From Bacillus sp. X1(2014) (lineage in GTDB: Bacteria; Bacillota; Bacilli; Bacillales_B; DSM-18226), in contig NZ_VEED01000031.1 of assembly GCF_007678255.1 (NCBI RefSeq), positions 1 through 33,816 on the forward strand: DNA of 33,816 nt, read 5' to 3'. The notes beneath the pieces were generated by a model that was given only the letters and a program-made list of their open reading frames with translations, was not told the DNA's origin and searched no databases. This document shows, piece after piece, positions 14,169 through 21,491 of the stretch (the first letter of the stretch is position 1; each line of letters starts with the position of its first letter). The position numbers were made by a program, and so were the translations under genes.

Positions 14169-15359
14169 ATGGATGCTTTTCTGTCAGATTTTCTCACAAC
14201 TTCAATCCAAAAACATTATAGTGAAATGGTTGCTTTAAGTGACGATATAGCTGCAAATCCAGAGGTGTCAGGGGAAGAGTTCGAAAGCAGCAAGAGAATC
14301 GTAAATATTTTAGAAAGAGCTGGCTTCGACGTTCAATATCCTTTCTCTGGTTACGAAACTGCCTTTTGTGCTGAGTTAAAAAATGGTGAAGGACCTTCTG
14401 TTGCTATATTAGTAGAGTACGATGCACTTCCGGGCATAGGACATGCCTGTGGTCATAACTTACATGGTTCTATGTCTGTTTTAGCGGGGCTTGCCCTTTA
14501 CGAGTTGAAAAGTTATTTTAAAGGAAATCTTTACGTAATCGGAACTCCAGCAGAGGAAACATTTGGGGCAAAAATCGGAATGGCTAGAAACGGTGTATTT
14601 GATAAAATGGATTTTGCCATCATGTTGCATAGTTACATGGGCGGAATAAATGAACCTAATGCAAAGTTCCTTGGGCTAAAAAACTTTCAATTCAAATTTT
14701 TCGGACAGACTGCTCATGCGGCTGCATGCCCATGGGATGGGAGAAATGCTCTAACTGCCGCAAGAAAATTTGTTGATTTGATTGATGCAAGAAGACAAAC
14801 CCTTACAAAAGACGTAAATATCAATCAAATTTTTACAGATGGTGGTAAAGCATCTAATGTAATTCCTGATACAGCTGAAGTGATAGTAGAATTTCGTGCT
14901 AACTCTTTTGCCTCCATAGAATCAGCGCAAAAAGCAATCTTAAATTGCGCAAAGGGAGCCGCTATCGCTTTCGATTGCGAATTCGAATGGAAACGGTCGT
15001 ACGAAGACTTTGCAGACATGGTGAGTAATGCGGCGGCTGAGAAAGAAATGAAGAATATTATGGAATCCCTTGGTTTACGTGTGAATGACATTTCGGGTCC
15101 ATTAGGTTCATCAGACATCGGTAATGTGAGCTATTGTTGCCCAACATTACATCCGATGATTTCGATTACGGATGAACAGTGTGCCATTCATACCACCGAT
15201 TTCGCAAAAGCAACGACAATGCCAAAAGCGCATGAAAGTCTAAAAAACGGCGCGGAAATGATTAGTCGCATGGTTTTAAAAGTTTTTCTGGATGATGAAT
15301 TTAGAGGAAATGTCCACAGGGACTTTGAGCAACAAATAGCAATTAAAAAGTGGAGTTAG
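14169..15359 (+). CDS. M20-family amidohydrolase/peptidase
   Basis: 396 residues. Metal-site signatures are visible: LVEYDALPGIGHACGHNLHG near the N-terminus, GTPAEETFGAK, and FFGQTAHAAACPWDGRNAL in the lid domain. Later IFTDGGKASNVIPDTAEVIV is typical of the M20D/aminoacylase-like branch. Such enzymes are cytoplasmic hydrolases that split an amide bond, for example in N-acyl amino acids or short peptides. ATG 14169 follows AGGTG; an in-frame GTG at 14160 is possible. An MFS gene follows 38 bases on, suggesting uptake and hydrolysis of one substrate under the upstream regulator. Confidence 0.9.
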   Translation: MDAFLSDFLTTSIQKHYSEMVALSDDIAANPEVSGEEFESSKRIVNILERAGFDVQYPFSGYETAFCAELKNGEGPSVAILVEYDALPGIGHACGHNLHGSMSVLAGLALYELKSYFKGNLYVIGTPAEETFGAKIGMARNGVFDKMDFAIMLHSYMGGINEPNAKFLGLKNFQFKFFGQTAHAAACPWDGRNALTAARKFVDLIDARRQTLTKDVNINQIFTDGGKASNVIPDTAEVIVEFRANSFASIESAQKAILNCAKGAAIAFDCEFEWKRSYEDFADMVSNAAAEKEMKNIMESLGLRVNDISGPLGSSDIGNVSYCCPTLHPMISITDEQCAIHTTDFAKATTMPKAHESLKNGAEMISRMVLKVFLDDEFRGNVHRDFEQQIAIKKWS

Positions 15360-15397
15360 GAGTGGATTTATAAATAATACTATTGAGGGGTGTTTTG

Positions 15398-16687
15398 ATG
15401 AAAAAGAAATTTTTTTATGGTTGGATCGTTGTTTTTGCATGTACTGTCTTAACAGCGCTTGGAACTGGAGTTGTCTCATCCCTAGCAGTTTTTTTGTCAC
15501 CAATGGTCAAAGCTAAAGGTTATTCTATAGCCGGTGTTTCTTCTTTAATATCACTCTATTTCATCGGTACCATTGTTGGTAATATTTTATTAGCCAAATT
15601 ACTTAGCAAAGCAAACTTAAAGATTGCTGTTCTGACCGCTGGTATAATACAAGGTACATTGATTATCGCAATGAGCAAAATTGATTCCTTGAGCATATTG
15701 ACGGTTATTACTTTCCTAATTGGTTTTATTATAGTTTCAGTTTCTGTATTACCTGTTCCAATAATTATCACAAACTGGTTTAAGGCAAAACGAGGAACAG
15801 CAATGGGTATCGCTATTGCTGGTGTTGGACTTGGAGCAGCCATTTTCGCACCAAGTTTGAACTTAGTCATTTCGAGCTCAGGTTACAAATCAGCTTTTGT
15901 TGTTTGGGGTGTAGCCGTTATTATCCTTGCCGTAATTTGCGGAACCCTTATTTATACTCGCCCTGAAGATAAGAATTTAAAAGCTTATGGGTTAAATGAA
16001 GGTGACCCTGAAGTACCAGCTGAAAAATCTTTAGAGGTTCAACCAAATTCAAGCGATGGAATTTCTTTGGGTCAATCATTCAAAACTTCTGCGTTTTGGC
16101 TTGTTGTTGTATTTGTAATTGGAACATCAATTCCGCAAATGATTGACGTCGTTCAAACTCCATCTTATTTGACTGATATCGGTGTTAGCGACGTTCGGCT
16201 CAGTCAGATCCTTTTTGCATTTGGTATCTGTTCAATGCTTGGGAAAATGACTATTGGTTATTTGTTTGATAAGTTTGGACTATCGAAAGGTTGTATGGCT
16301 GGTTTTACGTTAGGAGCCATCACACTCGTTTCGTTGGTACTTCTTGGCAAATCTTTAGGGCTTGTATATCTTTATATCCTATTTGGTGGTGCTGGTTTGA
16401 ACTTTAACTTTGTAGCATTGCCAATCTTTACTTCCAAATTTTTTGGGACAAAGCACTATGCTACTATCTATTCAGGTTTATATGCGTTTTTTATGTTTTT
16501 GGCATCTATTCTTGGAACGGTCTCTGGGGTTTTAGTTGAAAAATTTGGTTATTCATCTTCTTACTTAATCGGATTTATTTTCTTAGTCGTTGCTATTTTT
16601 GCATGTATTTCATTACTCAAAGTAAAAAAGCCATGGCTTGAAGCTAACAAGAATGAAATTATTCATACAGCAAGAAATATAAATTAA
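15398..16687 (+). CDS. MFS transporter, oxalate/formate-antiporter type
   Basis: 429 residues with about 12 membrane segments. The opening FFYGWIVVFACTVLTALGTG and the mid-protein GTAMGIAIAGVGLGAAIFAP fit the OFA-like branch of the major facilitator superfamily, which moves small organic acids. The ATG at 15398 has GAGGGGTG upstream. An in-frame TTG at 15383 lies inside that ribosome site and is rejected. It lies directly behind the M20 gene and before a double terminator, so the two probably form one operon. The substrate is unknown. Confidence 0.85.
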   Translation: MKKKFFYGWIVVFACTVLTALGTGVVSSLAVFLSPMVKAKGYSIAGVSSLISLYFIGTIVGNILLAKLLSKANLKIAVLTAGIIQGTLIIAMSKIDSLSILTVITFLIGFIIVSVSVLPVPIIITNWFKAKRGTAMGIAIAGVGLGAAIFAPSLNLVISSSGYKSAFVVWGVAVIILAVICGTLIYTRPEDKNLKAYGLNEGDPEVPAEKSLEVQPNSSDGISLGQSFKTSAFWLVVVFVIGTSIPQMIDVVQTPSYLTDIGVSDVRLSQILFAFGICSMLGKMTIGYLFDKFGLSKGCMAGFTLGAITLVSLVLLGKSLGLVYLYILFGGAGLNFNFVALPIFTSKFFGTKHYATIYSGLYAFFMFLASILGTVSGVLVEKFGYSSSYLIGFIFLVVAIFACISLLKVKKPWLEANKNEIIHTARNIN

Positions 16688-16752
16688 ATGTTTTAAAATC
16701 CACCCCTTCCATAATTGAGTAAAGTATAAACATACTTACACAACTAATTAAT

Positions 16753-16785
16753 CCGCTCTCAGAACTACGAGAGCGGTTTAATTTT
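16753..16785 (+). terminator. Rho-independent terminator of the M20/MFS operon
   Basis: Perfect 8 bp stem CCGCTCTC/GAGAGCGG with an 8-base loop and TTTAATTTT tail. Confidence 0.85.
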
Positions 16786-16798
16786 AAAACAGCTTAAT

Positions 16799-16830
16799 GA
16801 GGGCTTTTGTGCCCTCTTTACATTTTTTTA
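16799..16830 (+). terminator. Second terminator-like hairpin
   Basis: GAGGGC/GCCCTC stem, six-base loop, followed by TTTACATTTTTTTA. Backs up the first terminator. Confidence 0.6.
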
Positions 16831-16916
16831 CACCTGTATGGCGCTTTTTGGACTTATCTCGGACTTACCCCTATATGGGCAGTATTCTTGTAAAAAATGA
16901 AGTTTAAAAAAGACAA

Positions 16917-17024
16917 GTTTGTGAAGAAATGTACTTAAACTATAGGGTGCTTAAGTTAAAGATGGGATGGCTGCGACGATCCCGTTTTCTTATTGTGCTA
17001 AACGAAGCAGGATAGCTGAACAAG
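16917..17024 (+). repeat. Array repeat R21, complete, long left arm
   Basis: GTTTGTGAAGAAATGTACTT plus AAACTATAGGGTGC, stem GGGATGGCTGCGACGATCCC (16964-16983), TTTTCTTATTG tail, and right arm CTAAACGAAGCAG plus GATAGCTGAACAAG. The array resumes here after the repeat-free island. Confidence 0.9.
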
Positions 17025-17098
17025 ATAGCAAAAAAAGGTTAACATTACCAATTGGTCGTGATAATATGAATGTAATCTTTTAGAAGAGGTGAGTTTAG

Positions 17099-17803
17099 TT
17101 GAGTAGAGTTGAGCAAAGTACAAAGTTAGATTTAGAACGAATTGTTTTTATTGGGAGAACCTTTGAAGAGTATTTAAAAATGTTTTCACTTTCCGAGGAA
17201 GAACTACAAGGAATGAAAATACTCGATTGCCCAGCAGGAGCTTGTTCCTTTACTGCAGTTGGGAACAAATCAGGTTTAGATGTAACAGCGTGCGATATTG
17301 CCTATTACCATTCTGGTCAAGACCTAAAAAATAAAGGGCTCCAGGATATTGAACACGCTATGGAACATATGCGAAAAGCCCAAAACAATTATAAATGGGA
17401 TTATTTTAAAGATATAGAAGGTCTTAGAAGCCATCGTTTAAGCGCCTTACGAGATTGTACCAAAGATATGAGGGAATCCAGCGAAAGATATATTCCCGTT
17501 ACCTTACCTTCTTTACCGTTTAAGAATGAAGAATTTGATATTCTTCTCTCTGCACATTTTCTATTTATGTATGCGGATAGATTAGATTATCAACTTCACA
17601 TCGATACGATAAATGAGTTATTGAGGGTTACGAAACAGGAAATTCGTATTTTCCCTTTAGTTGATTTAGAGGGAAAAAGATATGAGTATTTAGATAAATT
17701 CATAAGTTATCTGAATAACAATGATTACACAGTTGAAGAAGTGAATGTACCATATGAATTTCAGACATATGCTAACTCCATGTTAAAAATAAGAAAAGGT
17801 TAG
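17099..17803 (+). CDS. Class I SAM-dependent methyltransferase-like protein
   Basis: 234 residues. The motif-I region reads MKILDCPAGACSFTAVGNKS, followed by VTACDIAYYH as the acidic end of strand 2. This is a Rossmann-type methyltransferase layout. A later segment, FDILLSAHFLFMYADRLDY, matches motif IV/post-I. It would bind S-adenosylmethionine and methylate a small molecule or nucleic acid; the substrate is unknown. The start is TTG 17099 after AGAGGTGAG. It is a single-gene cassette between R21 and R22. Confidence 0.8.
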   Translation: MSRVEQSTKLDLERIVFIGRTFEEYLKMFSLSEEELQGMKILDCPAGACSFTAVGNKSGLDVTACDIAYYHSGQDLKNKGLQDIEHAMEHMRKAQNNYKWDYFKDIEGLRSHRLSALRDCTKDMRESSERYIPVTLPSLPFKNEEFDILLSAHFLFMYADRLDYQLHIDTINELLRVTKQEIRIFPLVDLEGKRYEYLDKFISYLNNNDYTVEEVNVPYEFQTYANSMLKIRKG

Positions 17804-17850
17804 TAAAGCAGGGGCACGTGGAGGCGTTACACCTTTTTTAAATACTTCTA

Positions 17851-17939
17851 ATTGAACTAACGGGTGCAAGAGTTGAAGATCCAGCTGCCATTGGGCGGCT
17901 TTTTCTTATTGAAGTAACTGGCAGAATAGTTAAAGAAGG
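17851..17939 (+). repeat. Array repeat R22, complete
   Basis: ATTGAACTAACGGGTGC left arm, stem AGCTGCC/GGCGGCT (17883-17900), TTTTTCTTATTG tail, and right arm AGTAACTGGCAG plus AATAGTTAAAGAAGG, which abuts a headless gene. Confidence 0.85.
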
Positions 17940-17941
17940 TT

Positions 17942-18315
17942 GGAAATGGTTTACTACATTATTCTATTGCAGGTGATAAATTCGACATTTCAATATTCCT
18001 AATAAAAAATGGTATTGATGTAAATATGAATGATGCCGATGGTAATACTTCATTACATTTAATCTGCGAACGCCCTAATTTGGATGTTGCAAAAGAGATT
18101 CTTATACAGGGCGGAGATTTGAATATAAGAAACAAATTCGGTAACAACGCTGTATGGGCAGCTGTTTTTAATTGTAAAGGTAGTACTACGATATGGTAGA
18201 ACTATTTATGAAATACAATCCAGATACAACCACTAAAAACAAGGCAGGGAGGTCGCCCTTAGACTTTGCAAAACAGGTAGGAAATGATAAACTGGTTAAC
18301 CTTTTAGAAAAGTAA
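17942..18315 (+). pseudogene. Ankyrin-repeat protein, truncated and frameshifted
   Basis: The frame reads NGLLHYSIAGDKFDISIFLI, NGIDVNMNDADGNTSLHL and GGDLNIRNKFGNNAVWAAV, about three ankyrin repeats (ankyrins bind proteins). There is no start codon: coding begins at the right end of R22. Near 18178-18185 the frame shifts, and the rest continues as YYDMVELFMKYNPD and AGRSPLDFAKQVGNDKLV to TAA at 18313. The loss of the head at the repeat edge suggests recombination at R22, then decay. Inactive as it stands. Confidence 0.8.
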
Positions 18316-18320
18316 GCTGC

Positions 18321-18356
18321 TTATTGCGCTAACGGGTTTCGATGGTTCAAAAAAGA
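18321..18356 (+). repeat. Array repeat R23, partial
   Basis: TTGCGCTAACGGGTTTC followed by GATGGTTCAAAAAAG: one arm only, of the same variant as the left arm of R20 (GATGGTTCAA). No hairpin. Confidence 0.65.
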
Positions 18357-18369
18357 AATGAGGTAAACT

Positions 18370-18531
18370 ATGGGACAAATAAGGCTAATGATTTCAGCAA
18401 TATTAGCTTTGATTGTATCAATATTGAATTTCACAGACCACAGATATGTGTTCGGTATGTTTGGAGCAATTATATTTGTTTTTGTCGTAATTGAACTGAT
18501 AAAACAATTAAGAAGCAAAACTAAAGGATAA
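18370..18531 (+). CDS. Small two-segment membrane protein (53 aa)
   Basis: 53 residues with two hydrophobic segments (about 5-18 and 26-42) separated by NFTDHRYVFG and ending in basic LRSKTKG. GAGGT at 18359-18363 lies seven bases before ATG 18370. It is flanked by R23 and R24 like the other cassettes, which supports it as a real gene despite its length. The family is unknown. Confidence 0.6.
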   Translation: MGQIRLMISAILALIVSILNFTDHRYVFGMFGAIIFVFVVIELIKQLRSKTKG

Positions 18532-18533
18532 GT

Positions 18534-18627
18534 TCTTCAGCTAACGGGGTGCTTGAACGAAACAAGGAATTCTAGATGCGGTTCCTTTTTTTCTTGTTCC
18601 ACTAACTAAGCAGGTTACTTCAATAAA
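18534..18627 (+). repeat. Array repeat R24, complete
   Basis: TTCAGCTAACGGGGTGC left arm, stem AAGGAA/TTCCTT around TTCTAGATGCGG (18564-18587), TTTTTCTTGTTC tail, and right arm CTAACTAAGCAG plus GTTACTTCAATAAAC. Confidence 0.85.
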
Positions 18628-18673
18628 CACAATACTTTGAAATTTAACAATTTCTAATTTCGTTCAAACTATG

Positions 18674-18682
18674 TGTTAAAAT
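18674..18682 (+). promoter_or_regulatory. Extended -10 promoter
   Basis: TGTTAAAAT (TGnTAAAAT) lies 36 bases before the flavin-binding protein gene and 46 bases after R24. Confidence 0.5.
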
Positions 18683-18717
18683 AATAGTCAAATAATTATT
18701 AAAAAGGATGTTGAACG

Positions 18718-19317
18718 ATGTCAAGAGGAGAACATTTACTTCAAGAACAATATGGAACAACCAAGAGAGCATCCTCTTTTTATGAAAATCAAATGCTTAA
18801 TTACCTAAACAATAAGATGACAGATTTTATATCGAAACAAGGTATGATGTTCATAGCAACGGCTGATTCTAATGGAAATTGTGACTCCTCTTTTAGAGCT
18901 GGCTCAACAGGTTTTGTACGTGTTATTGATGATAAAACAATCATTTATCCCGAATATAAAGGGAATGGAGTTATGGCAAGTTTAGGTAACATCATAGAAA
19001 ATCCACATATTGGACTAATGTTTATAGATTTTTTTGAGAATAACATAGGGTTACATGTTAATGGTAAGGCTGCCATTATAGAAAATAGCCATTTATGCTC
19101 ATTTAATATTCCTGAAGAGATAATAAATGATATTGAAGAAAAAGAAGGAAACAAACCCAAACGTTGGGTGATGGTAAAAGTTGATGAAGCGTATATTCAC
19201 TGTTCAAAACATATCCCAAAACTACAACAAATGAACAAAGAAATATATTGGGGAACTGATGATGAAAAACAAAAGGGTGGGGATTTCTTCAAGACAAAAC
19301 TAAGTATGAAACAGTAA
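18718..19317 (+). CDS. Pyridoxamine 5'-phosphate oxidase-family flavin-binding protein
   Basis: 199 residues. The split-barrel signature is visible: QGMMFIATADSNGNCDSSFR, then VRVIDDKTIIYPEYKGNGVM and NPHIGLMFIDF, and later NGKAAIIEN. This family binds FMN or F420 and reduces or oxidises varied small substrates; the substrate here is unknown. AAGGATG precedes ATG 18718. It is a single-gene cassette between R24 and R25. A second, distinct family member is at 30607 and a third (general stress protein 26 type) at 24069. Confidence 0.8.
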   Translation: MSRGEHLLQEQYGTTKRASSFYENQMLNYLNNKMTDFISKQGMMFIATADSNGNCDSSFRAGSTGFVRVIDDKTIIYPEYKGNGVMASLGNIIENPHIGLMFIDFFENNIGLHVNGKAAIIENSHLCSFNIPEEIINDIEEKEGNKPKRWVMVKVDEAYIHCSKHIPKLQQMNKEIYWGTDDEKQKGGDFFKTKLSMKQ

Positions 19318-19320
19318 AAA

Positions 19321-19388
19321 TTGTGAAGAAACGCACTTAAACTAACGGGTGCTATTGTTAAAAATGTTCAGCTGAGTTTTCTGCTTTT
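19321..19388 (+). repeat. Array repeat R25, left half only
   Basis: TTGTGAAGAAACGCACTT plus AAACTAACGGGTGC, then TTGTTAAAAA and a possible remnant stem (CAGCTGAGTTTTCTG). No right arm is found before the next gene. Confidence 0.75.
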
Positions 19389-19570
19389 CTGGGGATCTAG
19401 GTAAAACCTGAATGTAACAGAATGGATGTTTTGTTACATTGGGCAATGCTGTATCAGACTGTCTATTTTATACATTTGTGAATTATTGCTTTTTGTGTCA
19501 CAAGAATACAAGCAGAAAGGACAACATGTCTATATACTATAGTATTTTAAAAGAAAGGTGATGCTTATGG

Positions 19571-20185
19571 TTGAGCGATAGTAAAAAAAAGTCTAATTCA
19601 AAAAATTGTCCATGTTGCGATAAGAATCCATGTTGTTGTCCAATAAAAAATATTAATAAGAATACTTTTAACCCGACAGTTAACGTCAATCCCGTAATTA
19701 ATATTTCATCTACACCAGTTAACGGTGAACAGGGATTGCTTACAGAATTTGATGGAAGTGTTTTACCGGGAACTGATTTCTTTAATATACCTATTAGATT
19801 GTCTCCAATTACAATAGGGACAGCCACTTTGCATATAGATGATCCGAGTGATCGAGTTTTGTTACATGCAACTATTCAATCCATAAATCGTAATAACTTT
19901 GCTTTATTGATACAATTTTCTATCTTCCGCAATGGAACTGAAATATATAGCACGACCGATAATATCCCTCCATTTGTAGAATTTATGTCAGCTACAACAA
20001 CTGGTTTTTCATTCTTAGATAAGACACCTTTAGCTGAGGCCTCTCCCTCTGGGTTAGTCCTATATGAACTCAAAACGAGTAGCTTACGAAGTGAAGCATC
20101 TTTCTCTGTCGGCGGTTCCAGGGATACAGATTTTATCGTTTTTACTGCTTCTAAAATCAAAGCCAACAATTCAACCAACATATAA
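19571..20185 (+). CDS. Exosporium/spore-coat-like protein
   Basis: 204 residues. A Lys/Asn/Cys-rich head (KNCPCCDKNPCCCPIKN, residues ~11-28) precedes a strand-rich body with SPITIGTATLHIDDPSDRVL and LLIQFSIFRNGTEIYST. That body resembles jelly-roll domains of Bacillus exosporium proteins. The cysteine cluster could cross-link it into a spore layer. The start is TTG 19571 after GAAAGGTGATG; the ATG at 19562 leads to a stop. No spore-stage promoter could be picked by eye. The role is inferred from composition. Confidence 0.6.
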   Translation: MSDSKKKSNSKNCPCCDKNPCCCPIKNINKNTFNPTVNVNPVINISSTPVNGEQGLLTEFDGSVLPGTDFFNIPIRLSPITIGTATLHIDDPSDRVLLHATIQSINRNNFALLIQFSIFRNGTEIYSTTDNIPPFVEFMSATTTGFSFLDKTPLAEASPSGLVLYELKTSSLRSEASFSVGGSRDTDFIVFTASKIKANNSTNI

Positions 20186-20190
20186 CTTGT

Positions 20191-20246
20191 TTGTTCCAAC
20201 GTTTAAGTTAAAAAAAGGCGATTGCTACGGTGCAATGGTTTTTTCG
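20191..20246 (+). repeat. Array repeat R26, decayed left half with hairpin
   Basis: TTGTTCCAACGTTTAAGTTA resembles a left arm. ATTGC/GCAAT around TACGGT (20221-20236) followed by GGTTTTTTCG keeps the terminator form. It is placed right after the exosporium-like gene, as expected. Confidence 0.55.
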
Positions 20247-20283
20247 ATTTCAATACTTTACCCGGTGGTTGTTATTCATTTAA

Positions 20284-20652
20284 AGGAAAACCACTTATTA
20301 TAAGGGGTCTGTTGGAGATATTTTTATTTTTGGTGAAGCAGTTATTCAGGTCTCCCAACCCCGAAATCCTTGTTATAAACTTGCTGCAAAATATGAATTA
20401 CCTAAAAAGGTCTTTCGAATGAGAGGTACTGGCTATACAGGGTTCCTTTTAAGAGTATTGAAGGAGGGAATGGTAACACCTAGCGATGACTTAGTCCTTC
20501 TTGAAGAACATCCTCAACAAGTTTCTGTATCATTAGTTAATGATGTAAAATTTTTTGACAGATTTAATAAAGAGAAACTTGAAAAAGTTCTATCGGTTGA
20601 TGCTTTATCAGAAAGTCTGCGTGCTATATTATTAAAGCAATTTCTATCCTAA
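20284..20652 (+). pseudogene. MOSC-domain protein remnant (YiiM type)
   Basis: The frame reads SVGDIFIFGEAVIQVSQPRN, PCYKLAAKYELPK, then RMRGTGYTGFLLRVLKEGMV and a C-terminal helical part to TAA at 20650. This is the C-terminal two thirds of a MOSC protein. These proteins bind molybdenum cofactor through a conserved Cys (NPC here) and detoxify N-hydroxylated bases or form sulfur carriers. The N-terminal part is missing and a stop lies just upstream (20281-20283), so the head was lost, probably when the region next to R26 rearranged. Confidence 0.75.
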
Positions 20653-20691
20653 ACAACAAATCGATGGGAATATATACATCCAGCCAATTAG

Positions 20692-20731
20692 GGTTTTTTC
20701 TTGCTCCATTAAGGAACAAAATTGAAGAAGG
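20692..20731 (+). repeat. Array repeat R27, right half
   Basis: GGTTTTTTCTTGCTCC then ATTAAGGAACAAAATTGAAG and AAGG: tail and right arm of a unit; the left part is not recognisable. Confidence 0.6.
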
Positions 20732-20740
20732 TGTTCTTAG

Positions 20741-20786
20741 GTTCCTTTGTCTTAATTTCTTAGTGCAACTAACAGAACAGTTTAAA
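20741..20786 (+). repeat. Array repeat R28, right half
   Basis: GTTCCTTTGTCTTAATTTC plus TTAGTGCAACTAACAGAACA and GTTTAAA: a second tail and right arm close behind R27, with no gene between. Confidence 0.6.
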
Positions 20787-20812
20787 GGGCATCCTTGAGG
20801 TTGCCCCGTTGT
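20787..20812 (+). terminator. Weak terminator-like hairpin
   Basis: GGGCA/TGCCC stem with a ten-base loop followed by CGTTGTTTT. It might end transcription from either side; support is weak. Confidence 0.3.
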
Positions 20813-20820
20813 TTTCCCCC

Positions 20821-21294
20821 TTATTTTTTTTTCGCCCTCAATAAGGCCGCGTAACTTGCCGCCTTTTCCGGTGGGGCAGTGAGGGATTTCTCATAACCTT
20901 TCTGGAAACTTTTTTCGTACGCCCTCACAAACCTCTGCCCGAGTATCCGCTGGGCCGCCTGTACTGCATTCATTTCCGGATGGGCATGAAGGTAGGCGTA
21001 GAAATTCTCCCCAGAGGAAAAAGAGAGGTACACCTGTCGAAGAAGACCTATTTTTATGAGAGGCTGAACTATTTCCATCTTGTTGTCCAAGCTCAGTTGG
21101 GACCGTGGCATCTGCTGCCAAGCACGGGAGATCCTGAAATTATGACGGTCTTCAAGCCCCGAACGGATTCCTTCATAATATCCTTCCTCCCTCCCCATCT
21201 GGACAGGGTCGGTTGGCGGTTCGCCGTCTGTTTGAAAAACGCCGGTGAAAAGAAGGCTGGCAAACAGAAAAAAGGCTATAAGTTTCCGTGTCAC
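20821..21294 (-). CDS. Secreted protein of unknown function, GC-richer
   Basis: 157 residues on the minus strand, GTG start at 21294 with GGGGG upstream. Residues 1-20 form a signal peptide (KLIAFFLFASLLFTG). The mature part is helical and charged, with MGREEGYYEGIRSGLEDRH and FVRAYEKSFQKGYEKSL, two similar Gly-Tyr-Glu helices. The gene is visibly richer in G and C than its neighbours and lies opposite to the array. It therefore looks like separately acquired DNA. The family is not recognised. Confidence 0.65.
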   Translation of the reverse strand: MTRKLIAFFLFASLLFTGVFQTDGEPPTDPVQMGREEGYYEGIRSGLEDRHNFRISRAWQQMPRSQLSLDNKMEIVQPLIKIGLLRQVYLSFSSGENFYAYLHAHPEMNAVQAAQRILGQRFVRAYEKSFQKGYEKSLTAPPEKAASYAALLRAKKK

Positions 21295-21381
21295 AGCTTT
21301 TTCCCCCTTTCTATTTATTTCGTCTTACTTTAGTTTAACCAGTCATTTCCATCATATGTAGTAGGGAAGGAGGATAATCTG

Positions 21382-21438
21382 ATGGATGAAAAGGATCATC
21401 AGGCAGCTAATTTTCTTTGTGCTGAAGTAGCAGTTTAG
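21382..21438 (+). pseudogene. Possible N-terminal gene stub fused to a repeat
   Basis: A strong ribosome site (GGAAGGAGGATA, 21364-21375) precedes ATG 21382 at good spacing, but the frame runs only MDEKDHQAANFLCAEVAV before stopping in the right arm of R29. The best reading is the beginning of a gene whose body was deleted up to the repeat. Confidence 0.4.
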
Positions 21439-21444
21439 TTGAAG
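21401..21444 (+). repeat. Array repeat R29, right half
   Basis: GGCAGCTAATTTTCTTTGTG (hairpin 3' side and tail), then CTGAAGTAGCAGTTTAGTT and GAAG. The left half was replaced by the gene stub. Confidence 0.7.
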
Positions 21445-21445
21445 A

Positions 21446-21454
21446 TGATATAAT
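21446..21454 (+). promoter_or_regulatory. Extended -10 promoter directly after R29
   Basis: TGATATAAT, a perfect TGnTATAAT, two bases after the repeat end and 38 bases before the reductase start. Confidence 0.6.
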
Positions 21455-21491
21455 TAAATAAATCTGATTTATATTAAGGAGACTTATAGTT

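Noticed and set aside
20064..20422. Plus-strand open frames in 20064-20422
   Set aside because: They overlap the exosporium-like gene end, R26 and the MOSC remnant in wrong frames; the MOSC frame explains the region better.
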